From positions 1-64,000 of the forward strand of contig NZ_LMQL01000014.1 in assembly GCF_001424545.1 (NCBI RefSeq): DNA of 64,000 nt, read 5' to 3'. The position numbers were made by a program, and so were the translations under genes. Origin of the DNA: Ramlibacter sp. Leaf400. Lineage in GTDB: Bacteria; Pseudomonadota; Gammaproteobacteria; Burkholderiales; Burkholderiaceae_C. The number at the start of each line of letters is the position of its first letter. Within the stretch, counting starts at the first letter, position 1. A model generated the notes under the pieces. That model saw only the letters and a program-made list of their open reading frames with translations, searched no databases and was not told the origin of the DNA. Of this stretch, positions 9,554 to 18,421 are shown one piece after another.

Positions 9554-10495
9554 TCAGCCTCCTTGCTTGAGTTCGGGCCAGTAGAGGCGCGTCGGGTTGT
9601 CCACCAGCAGCTTCTTCTGCAGCTGCGGCGTGGTGGCGATGTGCGGGATGAAGTCCACCAGCAGCCCGTCGTCGGGCATGTGGTCCTTCAGGTTCGGGTG
9701 CGGCCAGTCGGTGCCCCACAGCACGCGGTCGGGGAAGCTCTCCACCACCTTGCGCGCGAAAGGCACCACGTCGCGGTAGGCGTTGCGCTCGCCGTCCAGC
9801 GCCGGCGGGCCGCCGACCGACAGGCGCTCGGGGCAGCTCACCTTGCTCCAGACGTTGGGATGCTCGCGCATGAACTTGAGGAACAGCGCGAACTCGTCGC
9901 CGTCCACGCCCTTGCGGACGTCGGGCCGGCCCATGTGGTCCACCACCACCGTGGTCGGCAGCGCGGTGAAGAAGTCCCACAGCTCGGGCAGGTCCTGCGC
10001 CTCGAAGTAGATCACCACGTGCCAGCCCAGCGGGGCGATGCGGGCGGCGATCTCCATGAGCTCGTCCTTGGGCGTGAAGTCCACCAGCCGCTTGACGAAG
10101 TTGAAGCGCACGCCGCGCACGCCGGCGGCGTCCATGGCCTGCAGCTCCTGGTCGGTGACGCTGCGGCGCACGGTGGCGACGCCGCGCGCGCGGCCTTCGG
10201 CGCGTTGCAGCGCATCGACCAGGGCCCGGTTGTCGGCGCCGTGGCAGGTGGCCTGCACGATCACGTTCTTGTCGAAGCCCAGGTGGTCGCGCAGCGCGAA
10301 CAGCTGCTGCCAGCTGGCGTCGCAGGGCGTGTACTTGCGCTCCGGCGCGAAGGGGAAGTCGGCGCCGGGGCCGAAGACGTGGCAGTGCGCATCGACGCTG
10401 CCGGGGGGGACCTTGAACTCCGGCTTGCTCGGACCGGTGTACCAGTCGAGCCAGCCGGGGGTCTTCTCGAATCCGCCTGTGGTGGGTTTGGTCAT
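9554..10495 (-). CDS. pmdD: 2-pyrone-4,6-dicarboxylate hydrolase (LigI/PmdD)
   Basis: The 313-residue amidohydrolase-superfamily enzyme has H37 and H39 in VDAHCHVFGP, H187 in VVDHMGRPD and D263 in WGTDWPHPN, the residues expected of LigI. It hydrolyses the pyrone made by PmdC to oxalomesaconate. It sits between the aldolase gene and pmdA in the Comamonas order E-F-D-A-B-C. The start at 10495 is the ATG that gives the usual N-terminus. Confidence 0.94.
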   Translation of the reverse strand: MTKPTTGGFEKTPGWLDWYTGPSKPEFKVPPGSVDAHCHVFGPGADFPFAPERKYTPCDASWQQLFALRDHLGFDKNVIVQATCHGADNRALVDALQRAEGRARGVATVRRSVTDQELQAMDAAGVRGVRFNFVKRLVDFTPKDELMEIAARIAPLGWHVVIYFEAQDLPELWDFFTALPTTVVVDHMGRPDVRKGVDGDEFALFLKFMREHPNVWSKVSCPERLSVGGPPALDGERNAYRDVVPFARKVVESFPDRVLWGTDWPHPNLKDHMPDDGLLVDFIPHIATTPQLQKKLLVDNPTRLYWPELKQGG

Positions 10496-10500
10496 GGCGG

Positions 10501-11184
10501 TCAGTCGACGTAGCGCAACCCGGCCTTGGCCAGCGGCTCGCGCATCTTGTACATGTCCAGGCCCAGCACGCCCGACGCCAGCTTGGCGCGCTTCTCGCCT
10601 TCGTTGGCCTCTCGGGCGGCGGCCGCTTCCAGGGTCTTGGCGGCCAGCGCGCGCGGCACGACGACCACGCCGTCGTCGTCGGCCACCACCACGTCGCCCG
10701 GGTTCACGATCATCCCGGCGCACACCACCGGGATGTTCACCGAACCGATCGTGGCCTTGATCGTGCCCTTGGAGCTGACGGCCTTGCTCCATACCGGGAA
10801 CTGCATCTCGGTGAGGGTCTTGACGTCGCGCACGCCGGCGTCGATGACCAGCGCGCGGGCGCCGCGGGCCTTGAAGGACGTTGCGAGCAGGTCGCCGAAG
10901 TAGCCGTCCGTGCAGGGCGAGGTGATGGCGGCCACCACGATGTCGCCCGGCTGGATCTGCTCGGCCACGACGTGCATCATCCAGTTGTCCCCCGGATGCA
11001 GCAGCACGGTGACGGCGGTGCCGGACACCTGGGCGCCCGCGTAGATCGGCCGCATGGAGGTGGCCATCAGGCCGACGCGGCCCATGGCCTCGTGGACCGT
11101 GGCCGAGCCGAGGTGCGCCAGCTTGTCCGCCGTGTCGCGGTCGGTGCGCTGGATGTTGCGGTAGACGACGCCGAGTTCGTACAT
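10501..11184 (-). CDS. pmdF: 4-carboxy-4-hydroxy-2-oxoadipate aldolase / oxaloacetate decarboxylase (LigK/PmdF)
   Basis: This 227-residue protein of the RraA-like class II aldolase family has the metal and substrate segment [13 protein letters not shown], whose Arg-Asp pair corresponds to the catalytic pair of LigK/HMG aldolases. It cleaves the last intermediate to pyruvate and oxaloacetate. It lies five bases upstream of pmdD and downstream of the hydratase gene. Confidence 0.93.
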   Translation of the reverse strand: MYELGVVYRNIQRTDRDTADKLAHLGSATVHEAMGRVGLMATSMRPIYAGAQVSGTAVTVLLHPGDNWMMHVVAEQIQPGDIVVAAITSPCTDGYFGDLLATSFKARGARALVIDAGVRDVKTLTEMQFPVWSKAVSSKGTIKATIGSVNIPVVCAGMIVNPGDVVVADDDGVVVVPRALAAKTLEAAAAREANEGEKRAKLASGVLGLDMYKMREPLAKAGLRYVD

Positions 11185-11201
11185 GTGTTGCTCCTCTCGC
11201 C

Positions 11202-12230
11202 TCAATGCCCGCGCGACGCCAGCAGCGTGTCCAGCCGCGGGAACACGCGGCGCGCGTTGCCTTCGAAGATCGCCTTGCGGTCCTGCGGCGACAGGCGCTC
11301 GCAGGCATCGATGTAGCGCTTGGTGTCGTCGTAGTAGTTGCCGGTGGTCGGGTCGATGCCGCGCACCGCGCCGATCATCTCGCTGGCGAACAGCACGTTC
11401 TTGACCGGGATCACGGTGTTGAGCAGGTCGATGCCGGGCTGGTGGTACACGCAGGTGTCGAAGAAGATGTTGTTCATCACGTGCGTGTCCAAGAGCGGCT
11501 TCTTCATCTCCTGCGCCAGGCCGCGGAAGCGCCCCCAGTGGTAGGGCACCGCGCCGCCGCCGTGCGGGATGATGAAGCGCAGGCTGGGGAAGTCCTTGAA
11601 CAGGTCGCCCTGCACGCACTGCATGAAGGCGGTGGTGTCGGCGTTCAGGTAGTGCGCGCCGGTGGTGTGGAAGCAGGCGTTGCACGAGGTCGAGACGTGG
11701 ACCATGGCGGGCACGTCGTACTCGACCATCTTCTCGTAGATGGGGTACCACCACTTGTCGGTGAGCGGCGGCTCCTTCCAGTGGCCGCCGGACGGGTCGG
11801 GGTTCAGGTTGATGCCGACCGCGCCGTACTCCCTGATGCACTTCTCCATCTCGGGGATGCAGGTCCTGGGGTCCACGCCCGGCGACTGCGGCAGCATGGC
11901 CACCGGCACGAAGTTGTCCGGAAAGAGCTGCGCGACGCGGAAGCACAGCTCGTTGCAGATGGCGGCCCAGGTGCTGGACACGTCGAAGTCGCCGATGTGG
12001 TGCGCCATGAAGCTCGCGCGCGGCGAGAACAGCGTCAGGTCGTTGCCGCGCTCCTTCATCAGCCTGAGCTGGTTGCCGGTGATGGTCTCGCGGATGTCGT
12101 CGTCGCTGATCTTCAGTTGCGAGACCTTGGGCATCGCGGACGGGTCCTTGATGCCGGCGACCTGTTTGTTGCGCCAGTCTTCCAGCGCCTTGGGCGCGGT
12201 GGTGTAGTGGCCGTGGCAGTCGATGATCAT
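11202..12230 (-). CDS. pmdE: 4-oxalomesaconate hydratase (LigJ/PmdE)
   Basis: The 342-residue amidohydrolase-fold protein starts [14 protein letters not shown], with the metal-type H6-x-H8 pair. Other conserved segments are [24 protein letters not shown] and [14 protein letters not shown]. LigJ-type hydratases add water to 4-oxalomesaconate to give 4-carboxy-4-hydroxy-2-oxoadipate. This is not the GalB type of pseudomonads. It precedes pmdF by 17 bp. Confidence 0.92.
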   Translation of the reverse strand: MIIDCHGHYTTAPKALEDWRNKQVAGIKDPSAMPKVSQLKISDDDIRETITGNQLRLMKERGNDLTLFSPRASFMAHHIGDFDVSSTWAAICNELCFRVAQLFPDNFVPVAMLPQSPGVDPRTCIPEMEKCIREYGAVGINLNPDPSGGHWKEPPLTDKWWYPIYEKMVEYDVPAMVHVSTSCNACFHTTGAHYLNADTTAFMQCVQGDLFKDFPSLRFIIPHGGGAVPYHWGRFRGLAQEMKKPLLDTHVMNNIFFDTCVYHQPGIDLLNTVIPVKNVLFASEMIGAVRGIDPTTGNYYDDTKRYIDACERLSPQDRKAIFEGNARRVFPRLDTLLASRGH

Positions 12231-12264
12231 TCGGCGGTCTCCTGGTTGTTTGGCGGATTCGGTG

Positions 12265-12951
12265 TCAGGCGGCGTCCATGCCGCAGCGCCGCTTGACTTG
12301 CGCGGTCTCGGGCGACGCCATGAAGGCGAGCAGCTCGCGCACGACCTGCGGCTGCGCGGCGGTGGCGCACACGGCGCCGGAAAAGACGGTGTTGATCTGG
12401 ACAGGCTCCGGCAGCGGCCCCAGCACCTCGATGCCTTCGAGGTGCATCAGCTCGCTGTACTGCTGGAAGCCCAGCGCGACTTCCCCCTTGGCCACCAGCG
12501 ACCCCACCGGCACGCCAGGCGGCGCCTGCACGGTGCGCTGCTTCACTTCGTCGGCGATGCCCCAGCGCTCGAACAGCCGCATCAGCGCGGTGCCGCTCGG
12601 GCCGGTGGAATAGCCGATGGTGGGCGCGGCCCGCACGGCCTGCTTGAGTGCTTCCTCGCTGCCGATGTCCGGCCGACTGGCGCCCTTCCTCACGGCCACC
12701 GCGACGCCGGAGAACACCAGGTCGGCGCGGTCGCCCGCCGCATGGCCTGCGGCAAGCAGCTTGTCGATCGCGTCGGAGGCGAGGAACACCACGTCGAAAG
12801 CCTCGCCGGCCGCGACGCGTTTTGCGGCATCCACTCCGCCCACCGATTCGATCTGCAGCGGCGTTCCGCCGCGTCGCTCCCAGGCGGAGGCCAGTTCGGC
12901 CAGCACCTGGCGGGTGGCCATGGACGAAATCCCGCGCAGGGGGGCACTCAT
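12265..12951 (-). CDS. ModA-like substrate-binding-fold protein without signal peptide
   Basis: The 228-residue protein (from MSAPLRGISSMATRQVLAEL) reads as a molybdate-type periplasmic binding fold: LAELASAWERRGG, a FDVVFLASDAIDKLLAAGH segment and a hinge with GPSGTALMRLFERWGI. No hydrophobic signal precedes the fold even if the open frame is extended to 13005, so it should stay in the cytoplasm. It is the first gene of the pmd operon and faces the LysR gene. Its role is unknown; it may bind an aromatic acid or pathway intermediate. Confidence 0.72.
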   Translation of the reverse strand: MSAPLRGISSMATRQVLAELASAWERRGGTPLQIESVGGVDAAKRVAAGEAFDVVFLASDAIDKLLAAGHAAGDRADLVFSGVAVAVRKGASRPDIGSEEALKQAVRAAPTIGYSTGPSGTALMRLFERWGIADEVKQRTVQAPPGVPVGSLVAKGEVALGFQQYSELMHLEGIEVLGPLPEPVQINTVFSGAVCATAAQPQVVRELLAFMASPETAQVKRRCGMDAA

Positions 12952-13023
12952 GGGGCGGCTCCGGTCGGCATCCAGGCATTCTGCAAAGGCCGGCGCCCGC
13001 GGCAAAGCGGGCCGGGGGCCTAT

Positions 13024-13048
13024 CAGCTAGAACAAGCCCGTATAGCTG
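13024..13048. promoter_or_regulatory. Candidate LysR operator of the pmd operon
   Basis: A perfect inverted repeat cagcta-N13-tagctg lies in the 121-bp gap between the divergent pmd operon and its LysR gene, 25 bp upstream of the LysR ATG. Dyads of this size in such gaps are typical LysR binding sites. Inference from position and symmetry. Confidence 0.55.
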
Positions 13049-13072
13049 CCCCAGCGCTACTACACTTTCGGC

Positions 13073-13984
13073 ATGGATCTGCGGCAGCTGGAGTATTTCG
13101 TTCGCGTCGCCGAACTCGGCAGTTTCACGCGAGCCGCGATCGAGCTCGACGTGGCCCAGCCCGCGCTCAGCCGGCAGGTGCGGCTGCTCGAGCTCGAGCT
13201 TCGCCAGGCCCTGCTGGTGCGCAACGGCCGCGGCGCGGTGCCCACCGAAGCGGGCAAGACGCTGATGGAGCACGGCCGGGGCATCCTGCACCAGGTGCAG
13301 CGCGCGCGGGACGACCTCGGCCGGCTGCGTGGCGGCCTGTCGGGGCGCGTGGCGGTCGGGCTGCCGAGCAGCGTGGCCCGCGTGCTCACCGTGCCGCTGA
13401 CCCGCGCCTTCCGCCAGGCCATGCCCGAGGCGCGGCTGTCGATCAGCGAGGGGCTGTCCGGCGGACTGGAGGCGGGCCTGGCCAGCGGCCGGCTCGACAT
13501 CGCGGTGCTCTACAACGCCCAGTCCTCACGCGAGCTCGACGCCGAGCCGCTGCTGCACGAGGAACTGCTGCTCGTGCGCGCCCGGCCGCCGGGGCTGCAC
13601 GAGGACCCGCCGCCCGGCCCGATCGGGTTGCGCGAAGTGGCCGCGCTGCCGCTGGTGATCCCGACGCGGCCGAACGCGATCCGCATGCACGTGGAATCGG
13701 CCCTGGCGGCGATCGGCTGCAAGCCGGACGTGGCGCTGGAGATCGATGGCGTGCAGGCCATCCTGGACCTGGTGCGGGACGGGGCCGGCTGCGCCATCCT
13801 CTCGCGCAATGCGCTGCTGCACTCGCCGCGGCCGTCGGCCTTCACCGCCCAGGCCATCGGGCAGCCGCCGCTGAGCATCCGGCTGTCGCTGGCGACCAGC
13901 GCGCAGCGGCCGGTGACGCCGGTGCAGGGGGCGACGGTGGAGCTGATCCGGAAGACGGCGCTGAAGGTGGTGCCGCACGCCTGA
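13073..13984 (+). CDS. LysR-family regulator of protocatechuate catabolism (PmdR-like)
   Basis: The 303-residue protein has a standard N-terminal winged helix (MDLRQLEYFVRVAELGSFTRAA, DVAQPALSRQVRLLELEL) and a two-lobed effector domain from about residue 90. It is divergent from the pmd operon, the usual arrangement for an activator that responds to a pathway intermediate. The regulated operon is inferred from position and the dyad in the shared gap. Confidence 0.85.
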   Translation: MDLRQLEYFVRVAELGSFTRAAIELDVAQPALSRQVRLLELELRQALLVRNGRGAVPTEAGKTLMEHGRGILHQVQRARDDLGRLRGGLSGRVAVGLPSSVARVLTVPLTRAFRQAMPEARLSISEGLSGGLEAGLASGRLDIAVLYNAQSSRELDAEPLLHEELLLVRARPPGLHEDPPPGPIGLREVAALPLVIPTRPNAIRMHVESALAAIGCKPDVALEIDGVQAILDLVRDGAGCAILSRNALLHSPRPSAFTAQAIGQPPLSIRLSLATSAQRPVTPVQGATVELIRKTALKVVPHA

Positions 13985-14015
13985 GGGGACACCGGGTCGC
14001 TGCTACGCTGCCACC

Positions 14016-14909
14016 ATGGACCGTCGCACCGTGCTCCAGCTGCTGGGCCTTGGCGCCCTCGTGCCCGCGCACGCCAACTCGCCCGCCGCCCCGCTCACCA
14101 AGCCCATCCCCTCCTCCGGCGAACAGATCCCCCTCGTCGGCCTGGGCACCTGGATCACCTTCAACGTCGGCCGCGACCCGCAGGGCCGGCAGCAGTGCGC
14201 CGACGTCATGCGGGCCTTCTTCGCTGGCGGCGGGCGTCTCATCGACAGCTCCCCGATGTACGGCTCCTCGCAACCCGTCGTCGGCGAAGGTCTGCAGAAA
14301 CTGGGCATGCCGGATTCGCTGTTCTCGGCCGAGAAGGTCTGGACCTCCTCCGACGGCGCGGCGCAGATCGAGGCCTCGCGCCGGCTCTGGCAGGTGCCGC
14401 GTTTCGACCTGCTGCAAGTCCACAACCTGCTGGACTGGGAAGAGAAGCTGCCGCTGCTGCAGGAGATGAAGAAGGCCGGCCGGCTGCGCTACGTGGGCAT
14501 CACCACCTCGGAAGGACGGCGCCACCGGGACTTCGAGCAGGTCATGCGCGGGCACCGCCTGGACTTCATCCAGCTCACCTACAACCCGGTGGACCGCGAC
14601 GCCGAGAAGACGCTGCTGCCCCTGGCGCGCGAGCGCGGCATCGCGGTGCTGGCGAACCGGCCGTTCCAGGAGGGCGCGCTGACCCGCAAGCTGCAGCGCC
14701 ACCCGTTGCCGCCCTGGGCCGCCGAGATCGGCTGCGCCAGCTGGGCGCAACTGGTGCTCAAGCACATCGTCTCGCACCCGGCCGTGACCTGCGCCATTCC
14801 CGCCACCAGCAGCGTGGCGCATGTGCGCGAGAACCTGGCGGCGGGCTCGGGCCCGATGCCGGACGAAGCGATGCGCCGCCGCATCGCCGACCACATCGGG
14901 AAGCTCTGA
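14016..14909 (+). CDS. Periplasmic-type aldo/keto reductase with Tat-like leader
   Basis: The 297-residue protein begins MDRRTVLQLLGLGALVPAHA, a twin-arginine leader followed by a short hydrophobic stretch. The body is an AKR barrel: LIDSSPMYGSSQPVVGEGL (Asp and Tyr), a lysine in SAEKVWTSS and DLLQVHNLLDW. Export through Tat would deliver the folded enzyme to the periplasm. It starts 31 bp after the LysR gene and is followed four bases later by a membrane protein gene, so the three could form one transcript. The substrate is unknown. Confidence 0.82.
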   Translation: MDRRTVLQLLGLGALVPAHANSPAAPLTKPIPSSGEQIPLVGLGTWITFNVGRDPQGRQQCADVMRAFFAGGGRLIDSSPMYGSSQPVVGEGLQKLGMPDSLFSAEKVWTSSDGAAQIEASRRLWQVPRFDLLQVHNLLDWEEKLPLLQEMKKAGRLRYVGITTSEGRRHRDFEQVMRGHRLDFIQLTYNPVDRDAEKTLLPLARERGIAVLANRPFQEGALTRKLQRHPLPPWAAEIGCASWAQLVLKHIVSHPAVTCAIPATSSVAHVRENLAAGSGPMPDEAMRRRIADHIGKL

Positions 14910-14912
14910 CCG

Positions 14913-15500
14913 ATGTCCGAGTGGTGGAGCTACCGGCCCTCGGACTTCCTGATGTTCTCGGCCCGCAGCTGGGGCCGCCTGCTCCAGGCGTGGAACGAAG
15001 CGCTGTGGCCGTTGCAGTGGGGCCTCCTGGCTGCGGGCGTGGCCCTCCTTGTCATGGCCGCACGCGATCCGCGGCGCGCGAGGCCCTGGGCCAACGTGGC
15101 GCTGGCCGCGGCCTGGGCGGGGGTCGCGTGGGCGTTCCACTGGCAGCGCTTCGCCGACATCAACACCGGCGCCCGCTGGTTCGCCCTGGCCTTCGCGGCG
15201 CAGGCTGCGCTGCTGCTTACGCTGGGCCTGGGCAAGGCGCCGCAGGCACCGTCGCACGGGCTGCGTCGCTTCGGGCTGACCATCGCCTCGGCCGCCCTGC
15301 TCTACCCGCTGCTCGCGCCGCTGGCCGGCCGCGGCTGGGCCCAGGCCGAGATTGCCGGCGCCATGCCGGACCCGACGGCGCTGTTCACCGTCGGGCTGCT
15401 GCTCGCGCTCCCGCAACGCTACCGCGGGGTGCTGCTGGCGATCCCGGTGCTGGCGCTCGTCGTGGGCTGGACGACCGCATGGCTCCTTCGGGCCGGTTGA
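14913..15500 (+). CDS. DUF6064-like membrane protein
   Basis: This 195-residue hydrophobic protein has about six spans and the N-terminal signature YRPSDFLMFSARSWGRLL that I associate with the DUF6064 family. No catalytic motif is visible. The start is four bases after the aldo/keto reductase stop, suggesting co-translation. Function unknown. Confidence 0.65.
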   Translation: MSEWWSYRPSDFLMFSARSWGRLLQAWNEALWPLQWGLLAAGVALLVMAARDPRRARPWANVALAAAWAGVAWAFHWQRFADINTGARWFALAFAAQAALLLTLGLGKAPQAPSHGLRRFGLTIASAALLYPLLAPLAGRGWAQAEIAGAMPDPTALFTVGLLLALPQRYRGVLLAIPVLALVVGWTTAWLLRAG

Positions 15501-15558
15501 CCGCTGCGCGCCACGCCGGGCCCCAGGATCGGCGCTTCCAACAAGAAAGGACTTTCAG

Positions 15559-16038
15559 GTGGACACACTCTGGTGGCTGGTGAGCTGGGGCCTGATCCTG
15601 CTCGGCCTGGCCGGCATCGTGCTGCCGGCTTTGCCCGGCACGCTGTTCGTGCTGGCGGGAATCGTGCTGGGCGCGTGGATCGACGGGTTCACCCGCGTCG
15701 GCTGGTTCGCGGTCGCGGCGGTCACCGTGCTGGCCGTCCTGGCCTGGGTGATGGACTACGTCTCCGCCGTGCTCGGCGCCAAGCGCGTGGGTGCGAGCAA
15801 GCAGGCGATCTGGGGCGCGGCCATCGGCACGGTGGCGGGCATCTTCATGGGGATCGTCGGCGTGTTCGTGATGCCGCTGGTGGGTGCGGCCATCGGCGAA
15901 TTCATGGCGCGCCGCGACCACGGGCGCGCGGTGCACGTGGGCGTGGCCACCTGGCTGGGGCTGATGGCGGGGATGCTGGCGAAGTTCGTGCTGGCGTTCG
16001 TGATGATCGGGATCTACGTGGTGGCGCTGCTGTTCTAG
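15559..16038 (+). CDS. DUF456 family membrane protein
   Basis: The 159-residue protein matches the DUF456 pattern: an N-terminal hydrophobic segment with GLAGIVLPALPGTLFVLAGIVLGAW, then MDYVSAVLGAKRVGASKQAIWGA and Gly-rich helices. GTG at 15559 was chosen as start because aagaaagga (about 15543-15551) sits at proper spacing. Function unknown; an inner-membrane location is predicted. Confidence 0.85.
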   Translation: MDTLWWLVSWGLILLGLAGIVLPALPGTLFVLAGIVLGAWIDGFTRVGWFAVAAVTVLAVLAWVMDYVSAVLGAKRVGASKQAIWGAAIGTVAGIFMGIVGVFVMPLVGAAIGEFMARRDHGRAVHVGVATWLGLMAGMLAKFVLAFVMIGIYVVALLF

Positions 16039-16087
16039 CCGCGCAGGTCCGATTCCGGTCGCGTCGCCCTTGCGGCGTGACCTCATT

Positions 16088-16144
16088 CCTTGGTGGGCGG
16101 TGACTTTGGCCGGAGCATCCGCCGGCTTTTTCATCCCACCAAGG
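16088..16144 (+). promoter_or_regulatory. Long-range hairpin that can sequester the ribosome-binding site of the NHL gene
   Basis: A perfect 10-bp inverted repeat, ccttggtggg (16088-16097) with cccaccaagg (16135-16144), encloses a smaller hairpin gccgg/ccggc followed by five T (16109-16131). The second outer arm contains the aagg of the aaggag ribosome-binding site at 16141. Outer and inner structures could both form; the inner one could act as a weak terminator for the DUF456 gene. Confidence 0.5.
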
Positions 16145-16150
16145 AGTGAC

Positions 16151-17335
16151 ATGGGAGTTCATGCAAGCACGCGGCAACGGCTTCTCGCAGCAGCTTTCCT
16201 GGCGGTGTTCGCCGCGGCGTGTGGGGGCGGCGGCGGAGGTTCATCCGAACCAGCGCCGGCTCCGGCGCCTTCGCCGGCACCGCCACCCGCTCCGCAAGCG
16301 CTGGCCGCCTTCCGGGTGATCGGGCAACAGAACTTCGACAGCGGGAGCGTCTCGGGCGATCCCCTCATCAGTCTGGATTTCCCAGCCGGCAGTCCTGCGG
16401 TGAGCTCCGACGGAAAGCTCTTCGTGCCCTCGCAGGGAGGCGTCAGGGTTTTCCGCCAGTACATGGATGGCGACGGACCCGCCGCCGCCTTCACTTTCAC
16501 CGTCGACAACTCCGTTCCCGCCGGTGTCTCCATCCATGAGCAGAAGCTGGTGGTCGTCGAAGACAACCTGGTGGCCATCTTCGACGCCGTGCCGGATGAG
16601 CCGCCCGGCGCGCCTGCCGCGACCGCAGGGGGCGGTGCGCCCTGCACCGCAAGCGCACTGAACGGGCCGCGTGCGGCCTACCTGACGCCCGCGGGCCAGC
16701 TGGTCGTGGCCGACACGGGCAACCACCGCGTCCTGATCTGGGACCCGATTCCCGCAGGTGGCGGTGCTCTGGGAAACGCCAGGGTCGTCCTCGGGCAGCA
16801 GCGGAAAGACACCTGCGTCGCGAACGATCGTGACGGAAACCGCGCAAGCGATGCCCCAAGCGCTGAAACCCTCAACGGACCGACCTCCGTGTGGACGAAC
16901 GGCGAGAAGCTGATCGTGGTGGACCGGCGCAATCACCGTGTCCTGATCTGGGACAACCTGCCGACCGAAGACGCCCAGGCCGCCAACCACGTGATTGGTC
17001 AGTCAGACTTCGACAAGGCCCTCACCAACGCCGGCGGGCCGGCGCCGACGGCCTCGACGCTCTTCGATCCGATCTCGGTCGATGTGAGCGAGACCGGGGA
17101 GATGGCCGTGGTGGACCGTCAGAACAACCGCGTCCTGATCTGGAACAGCATCCCGACGTCCAGCACGCAGCCCGCCGACCGGGTGGTGGGTCACGCCGAT
17201 TTCGTCACCGGAACACCGGGCCCGCCCAGCGCAACGTCCATGAACAACCCCTCGGGCGTGCGCTTCGACGGCCAAAACATGATCGTCGTGGACGGCAGCA
17301 ACAACCGCGTGCTGGTCTTCCGCGCGCTCGATTGA
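16151..17335 (+). CDS. Lipoprotein-like NHL-repeat beta-propeller protein
   Basis: The 394-residue protein has a leader ending LAVFAAACGGGGGG, a poor lipobox followed by polyglycine, then a Pro/Ala linker (PAPAPAPSPAPPPAPQ). The rest carries repeated NHL blades ending in near-identical motifs: GNHRVLIWD, RNHRVLIWD, QNNRVLIWN and SNNRVLVFR. Each blade is preceded by a GQ/GHxDF-type strand. Such propellers mediate binding at the cell envelope; the partner is unknown. A strong terminator follows. Confidence 0.8.
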   Translation: MGVHASTRQRLLAAAFLAVFAAACGGGGGGSSEPAPAPAPSPAPPPAPQALAAFRVIGQQNFDSGSVSGDPLISLDFPAGSPAVSSDGKLFVPSQGGVRVFRQYMDGDGPAAAFTFTVDNSVPAGVSIHEQKLVVVEDNLVAIFDAVPDEPPGAPAATAGGGAPCTASALNGPRAAYLTPAGQLVVADTGNHRVLIWDPIPAGGGALGNARVVLGQQRKDTCVANDRDGNRASDAPSAETLNGPTSVWTNGEKLIVVDRRNHRVLIWDNLPTEDAQAANHVIGQSDFDKALTNAGGPAPTASTLFDPISVDVSETGEMAVVDRQNNRVLIWNSIPTSSTQPADRVVGHADFVTGTPGPPSATSMNNPSGVRFDGQNMIVVDGSNNRVLVFRALD

Positions 17336-17387
17336 AGGCGCCCCGACCCAGCGCCCGACTTTTTTGGTGTCCTCGTAGAGCGAGTTT

Positions 17388-17416
17388 GCGGCCGGTCCAT
17401 CCGGCCGCTTTTTTTT
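17388..17416 (+). terminator. Intrinsic terminator
   Basis: A perfect 8-bp stem gcggccgg/ccggccgc closes loop tccat and is followed by eight T (17409-17416). It ends the NHL-repeat gene and lies just before the convergent AEC transporter gene. Confidence 0.9.
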
Positions 17417-17439
17417 GCCCGCCCCCTGCTCCGGACGCC

Positions 17440-18405
17440 TCAGCGCGGCACCTGCCCCAGCAGCCACAGCAGGCTGGTCAGCGTGAAGAACGACAGGATC
17501 GTCGTCCCCAGCTGCGCCGCCGCCGCCATGGCGTCGTGGCCGTGCTTCTGCGCCATGATCGGGTAGATGCTCAGCATGGGCACGGCGGCCATCATCACCA
17601 CGGCCGTCTGCAGCTCGCGGTCCATCGGCGGCAGCAGCACCACCATCAGCAGCACGGCCAGGGGATGCAGCAGCAGCTTGCCGGCCGCGATCACCCCCAC
17701 GTCGTGGGCCATGCCACGCGCGCGGATGCCCACCAGCGTGCCGCCGATCACCATCAGAGAGATCGCAGCCGTGGACATGGCGAACAGGTTCACCGCCTTG
17801 GCCAGCGGCTCCGGCAGGCGCCAGCCGAGCACCGAGAACAGGAAGCCCAGCGCGATGCCGTGGATCATGGGGTTGCGCAGCACCGCACGGCCGGATTGCG
17901 CGAGCGCCGCGCGCAGGCGCTCCCCGCGCGTGCCGGTGGCGCCGGCCTCGCCCGTGTCGCTGTCGGCCAGGGCCAGCGCCAGCGGCAGCAGCAGGAAGTT
18001 CTCCACCACCATCGCCAGCGCCAGGCCGACGCCGGCGGTGGACGAGCCGAACACCTGCATCACCAGCGGGAAGCCGATGAAGCCGCTGTTCGGGCAGGAC
18101 ATGCCCATGGCCATGATGGCGCTGGCCGACATCGACTTGCCCGCCACCCGCCGCGCCCAGAACAGGCCGGCACCCATGGCCAGCAGCGAGCCGCCCGCGT
18201 AGGCGGCGACAAAGACCGGGTTCAGCACCTCGGCCACGCTGCGCTGCGACAGCGCGTTGAACAGCAGCGCCGGCAGCGCGATGTTGATCACGTACTTGCC
18301 GAAGACCCGCAGGTCGGTCCGCTCGAACAGCCCGCCGCGGGTGGCCAGCCACCCCACGGCCATCACCACGTAGATCGGGACGGTGATGGACAGGACCTGC
18401 AGCAC
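17440..18405 (-). CDS. AEC-family (auxin efflux carrier-like) transporter
   Basis: The 321-residue protein has about ten spans in two bundles, with the AEC signature regions GMSCPNSGFIGFPLVMQVFG (first half) and GIRARGMAHDVGVIAAGKLLLHPLA (second half). Bacterial members move malonate, malate and other carboxylates. The likely start is GTG at 18405. It is the last gene of a minus-strand run with a dehydrogenase and a Bug binding protein. Confidence 0.88.
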   Translation of the reverse strand: MLQVLSITVPIYVVMAVGWLATRGGLFERTDLRVFGKYVINIALPALLFNALSQRSVAEVLNPVFVAAYAGGSLLAMGAGLFWARRVAGKSMSASAIMAMGMSCPNSGFIGFPLVMQVFGSSTAGVGLALAMVVENFLLLPLALALADSDTGEAGATGTRGERLRAALAQSGRAVLRNPMIHGIALGFLFSVLGWRLPEPLAKAVNLFAMSTAAISLMVIGGTLVGIRARGMAHDVGVIAAGKLLLHPLAVLLMVVLLPPMDRELQTAVVMMAAVPMLSIYPIMAQKHGHDAMAAAAQLGTTILSFFTLTSLLWLLGQVPR

Positions 18406-18421
18406 GCGCTCTCGTTCCGGA

